A stretch of DNA of 64,000 bases from Paratinospora sagittata. Its lineage: Eukaryota; Streptophyta; Magnoliopsida; Ranunculales; Menispermaceae. The notes beneath the pieces were generated by a model, which was not told the DNA's origin, searched no databases, and was given only the letters and a program-made list of their open reading frames with translations. The translations under genes were made by a program, and so were the position numbers. The stretch is taken from contig CM069612.1 in the NCBI GenBank assembly GCA_035771175.1, positions 28,592,150 through 28,656,149 of the forward strand, given 5' to 3'. Below are positions 62,379-64,000 of the stretch, in pieces (position 1 is the stretch's first letter; the number at the start of each line of letters is the position of its first letter).

Positions 62379-63252
62379 CTAAGGAGCCATGAGGATCTTC
62401 CTCAGCTCATGTTTTTTCTGCGTGAGACAACCTGAACTAACCAATGAGTTTATCCACACCTGGTCCGATTTTACAGGTTCGTCATCATCATTTCTGTGCC
62501 AGCTCCAAAAAGCATGAGTTAAATTCACAATCTTGAGCTCACCATGACCAAAACTTGCTTCACGGAAGACTGACCATTCTGGTTTGGGGTCAATGTATCT
62601 GTCAATTCATGGTATTTAAGGGAAGTCAGAAGTGTTTAGTGAAATGAAATTCTAATTGCCTTGTGGACAGTAAAATGAACATACCTGTGAGCTAGACCTT
62701 CCCTGTTGCCTCCATCGCCAATAGTTATGTGGACAGCTCCACAAGGATCTGACTTGCCACCATTGACACGATTCTGCGTGCCAAACGGCAAATAATGAGA
62801 TTGTAGGAAACTACGGCTGTGTTTGATTGGTGATTCAAAAACTTGGATCCAATCAAAAAATAGAAAACTCAAAAAACGATGTTTCATTGTTTTCTAAAAA
62901 TAACTTGTTTTCTTTACAAAAAGTGAGAGAACTGTTTTTGAATTCACTCCAACTAAACATATTTTCTGTGTTTTCGAATTTTTGAATACAAAAAAATGTA
63001 TCCGAATCCTAAACCAAACGCACCCTACATTTCTTTACATGAAAAGGGAAAAGTCTTACTTACCGAGCGCTCATAAGCATGTACATGGCCTGCAAGCACA
63101 ATATCCACTCCAGCAGCATAAAGCAATGGCTCCATAGAGGCCATCATGCTGTTCCCTTCACCTTGGTGTGCTTTATTACTGTTATACCACGGCACATGAA
63201 ACAATGCCAACAGCCATGGAGTTCTTTGTCTGTCCACTTTTGCAAGATCGGC
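62379..63252 (-). CDS. purple acid phosphatase, C-terminal part (PAP18/20/22 type)
   Basis: Three minus-strand exons: 63064-63252, 62685-62773 and 62379-62598, ending at a stop at 62381-62379; together 165 residues. The N-terminal half would lie beyond 63253 and mostly outside the window. Metal-site motifs of the plant PAP fold are present: ALFHVPWYNSN (histidine ligand) and AGHVHAYERS (GHxH ligands). PCGAVHITIGDGGNREGLA, FREASFGHGELKIVNLTHAF and WHRNDDDEP follow, all family landmarks. PAPs are secreted or vacuolar Fe/Zn or Fe/Mn phosphatases that release phosphate from organic esters. No exon was recognised from 63253 to 64000, which is probably intron. The PAP number cannot be fixed by eye. 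Confidence 0.9.
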
Positions 63253-64000
63253 CTAACCTCAAAAATAAACAGACATTAGAAGAAAGGAAGTAAACAAATT
63301 TTGATAGAAAAAAAAAAAGAGGGATGTAGAATGGTACATTAATTTCTTTCTCCAGGTTGATCAAAATGACATAATTCTCAGAAAGCATGGATAATTAAGG
63401 TTTGCTAAATCAGTTGCAAGAAACAACCATGCATGATTAATTTGGTTTATGCTAACTTCGTTAAAGAAGACAAGCATGCTATTTATGCATCAGCAAACTT
63501 AGCTGTGTTAGAAACTTAGAAATTGTTTGACCCAAAAGCTATAGCTGATAGGTTGACTCCAAACAGTGTGTATTAAGCTATCACTTACACTTACCCTCAC
63601 GTGCAGCCTCATCTTGCATGTGAAGGGATGAAAGGAATATAAAAAAAACAAATAAATACAATATATATAAACACCAACAAAGAGATTTAAACCTAAGACT
63701 TCTCACAAAACCAAGGTTTCCTATACCATGTTAGAATCCACTTGCTCCAAAAGATGTAACAGAGTGGTGGATGACCAACAATGTTTATAAAGTTATCACT
63801 AACGGCTTTACAAACTATTCTTTTCCCTTTTATTCTTCTTCTTTTTTTGTTTTTTTTAAGGAAGGAGGGGGGAAGGGGGTAGTTGTTGAACAAATAAAAT
63901 GTCAATAAAACTTGTTATTCATTTAAAGTTAAAAGAATCATTTCAGAGACATTTAACTATTTTGAAAGATCTGTGCAAAGTTTTATATTTCTATGAATGT
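63253..64000. other. intron sequence of the phosphatase gene with a dispersed repeat
   Basis: No exon recognised. At about 63530 the words cccaaaagctatagctgata occur, also found at about 7514 inside an intron of the pPLA-I gene; similar phrases are widespread in plant introns and intergenic DNA. The stretch 63530-63800 may be a small transposon relict. Confidence 0.5.

Overview
This window is nuclear DNA of a flowering plant, most likely a eudicot. Its genes are split by AT-rich GT-AG introns and spaced by kilobases of AT-rich DNA. There are chloroplast and mitochondrial targeting regions, plant-only families (TORTIFOLIA1/SPIRAL2, RLCK-VII kinases, plant mobile domain transposons) and a nuclear tRNA-Trp. 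There are no operons, ribosome-binding sites or CRISPR arrays. I rebuilt exon structures by hand from splice sites, reading phase and recalled family sequences; no search was run.

Layout. 0-2 kb (+): 3' part of a plastid lipocalin (LCNP/CHL). 3.6-13.2 kb (+): an 18-exon patatin-related phospholipase A of the pPLA-I type (LRR + ARM-like + patatin, about 1313 aa). 14.6-16.1 kb (-): LTD/GDC1, the ankyrin protein of LHCP import. 16.6-21.4 kb: a decayed Mutator-like element (element A) with a plant mobile domain gene on + and a MULE transposase on -, convergent and full of stops and frameshifts. 21.6-23.1 kb: a MITE-like element and a cluster of nested palindromes. 23.8-24.6 kb: two small convergent genes of unknown function sharing a GTxGT..SL...EL motif. 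27.35-30.73 kb: element B, a second MULE-type element with most coding sequence lost and about 1.2 kb of near-perfect palindrome inside. 31.3-37.0 kb (+): SPIRAL2-like microtubule-associated protein. 37.5-39.5 kb (-): RLCK-VII/PBL kinase. 41.5-44.7 kb (+): cardiolipin synthase. 45.24-45.31 kb (-): tRNA-Trp(CCA). 45.8-48.3 kb (+): Ole e 1-like secreted protein. 49.4-53.6 kb (+): folate-biopterin transporter family protein. 54.7-58.5 kb (-): Derlin-2 with an in-frame TGA near its C-terminus. 59.6-61.0 kb (+): DTW-domain tRNA-modifying enzyme. 62.4-63.3 kb (-): 3' part of a purple acid phosphatase, continuing past the window.

The genes are mostly unrelated housekeeping and signalling loci. LTD and SPIRAL2-like are adjacent in Arabidopsis as I recall (At1g50900/At1g50890), so the stretch between them here looks like an ancestral neighbourhood pushed apart by transposons. 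The most interesting points are the two MULE/PMD elements that share an architecture but carry different short inverted motif families, the palindrome inside element B, the palindrome cluster at 22.2-23.1 kb, and the single nonsense codon in an otherwise intact Derlin gene.
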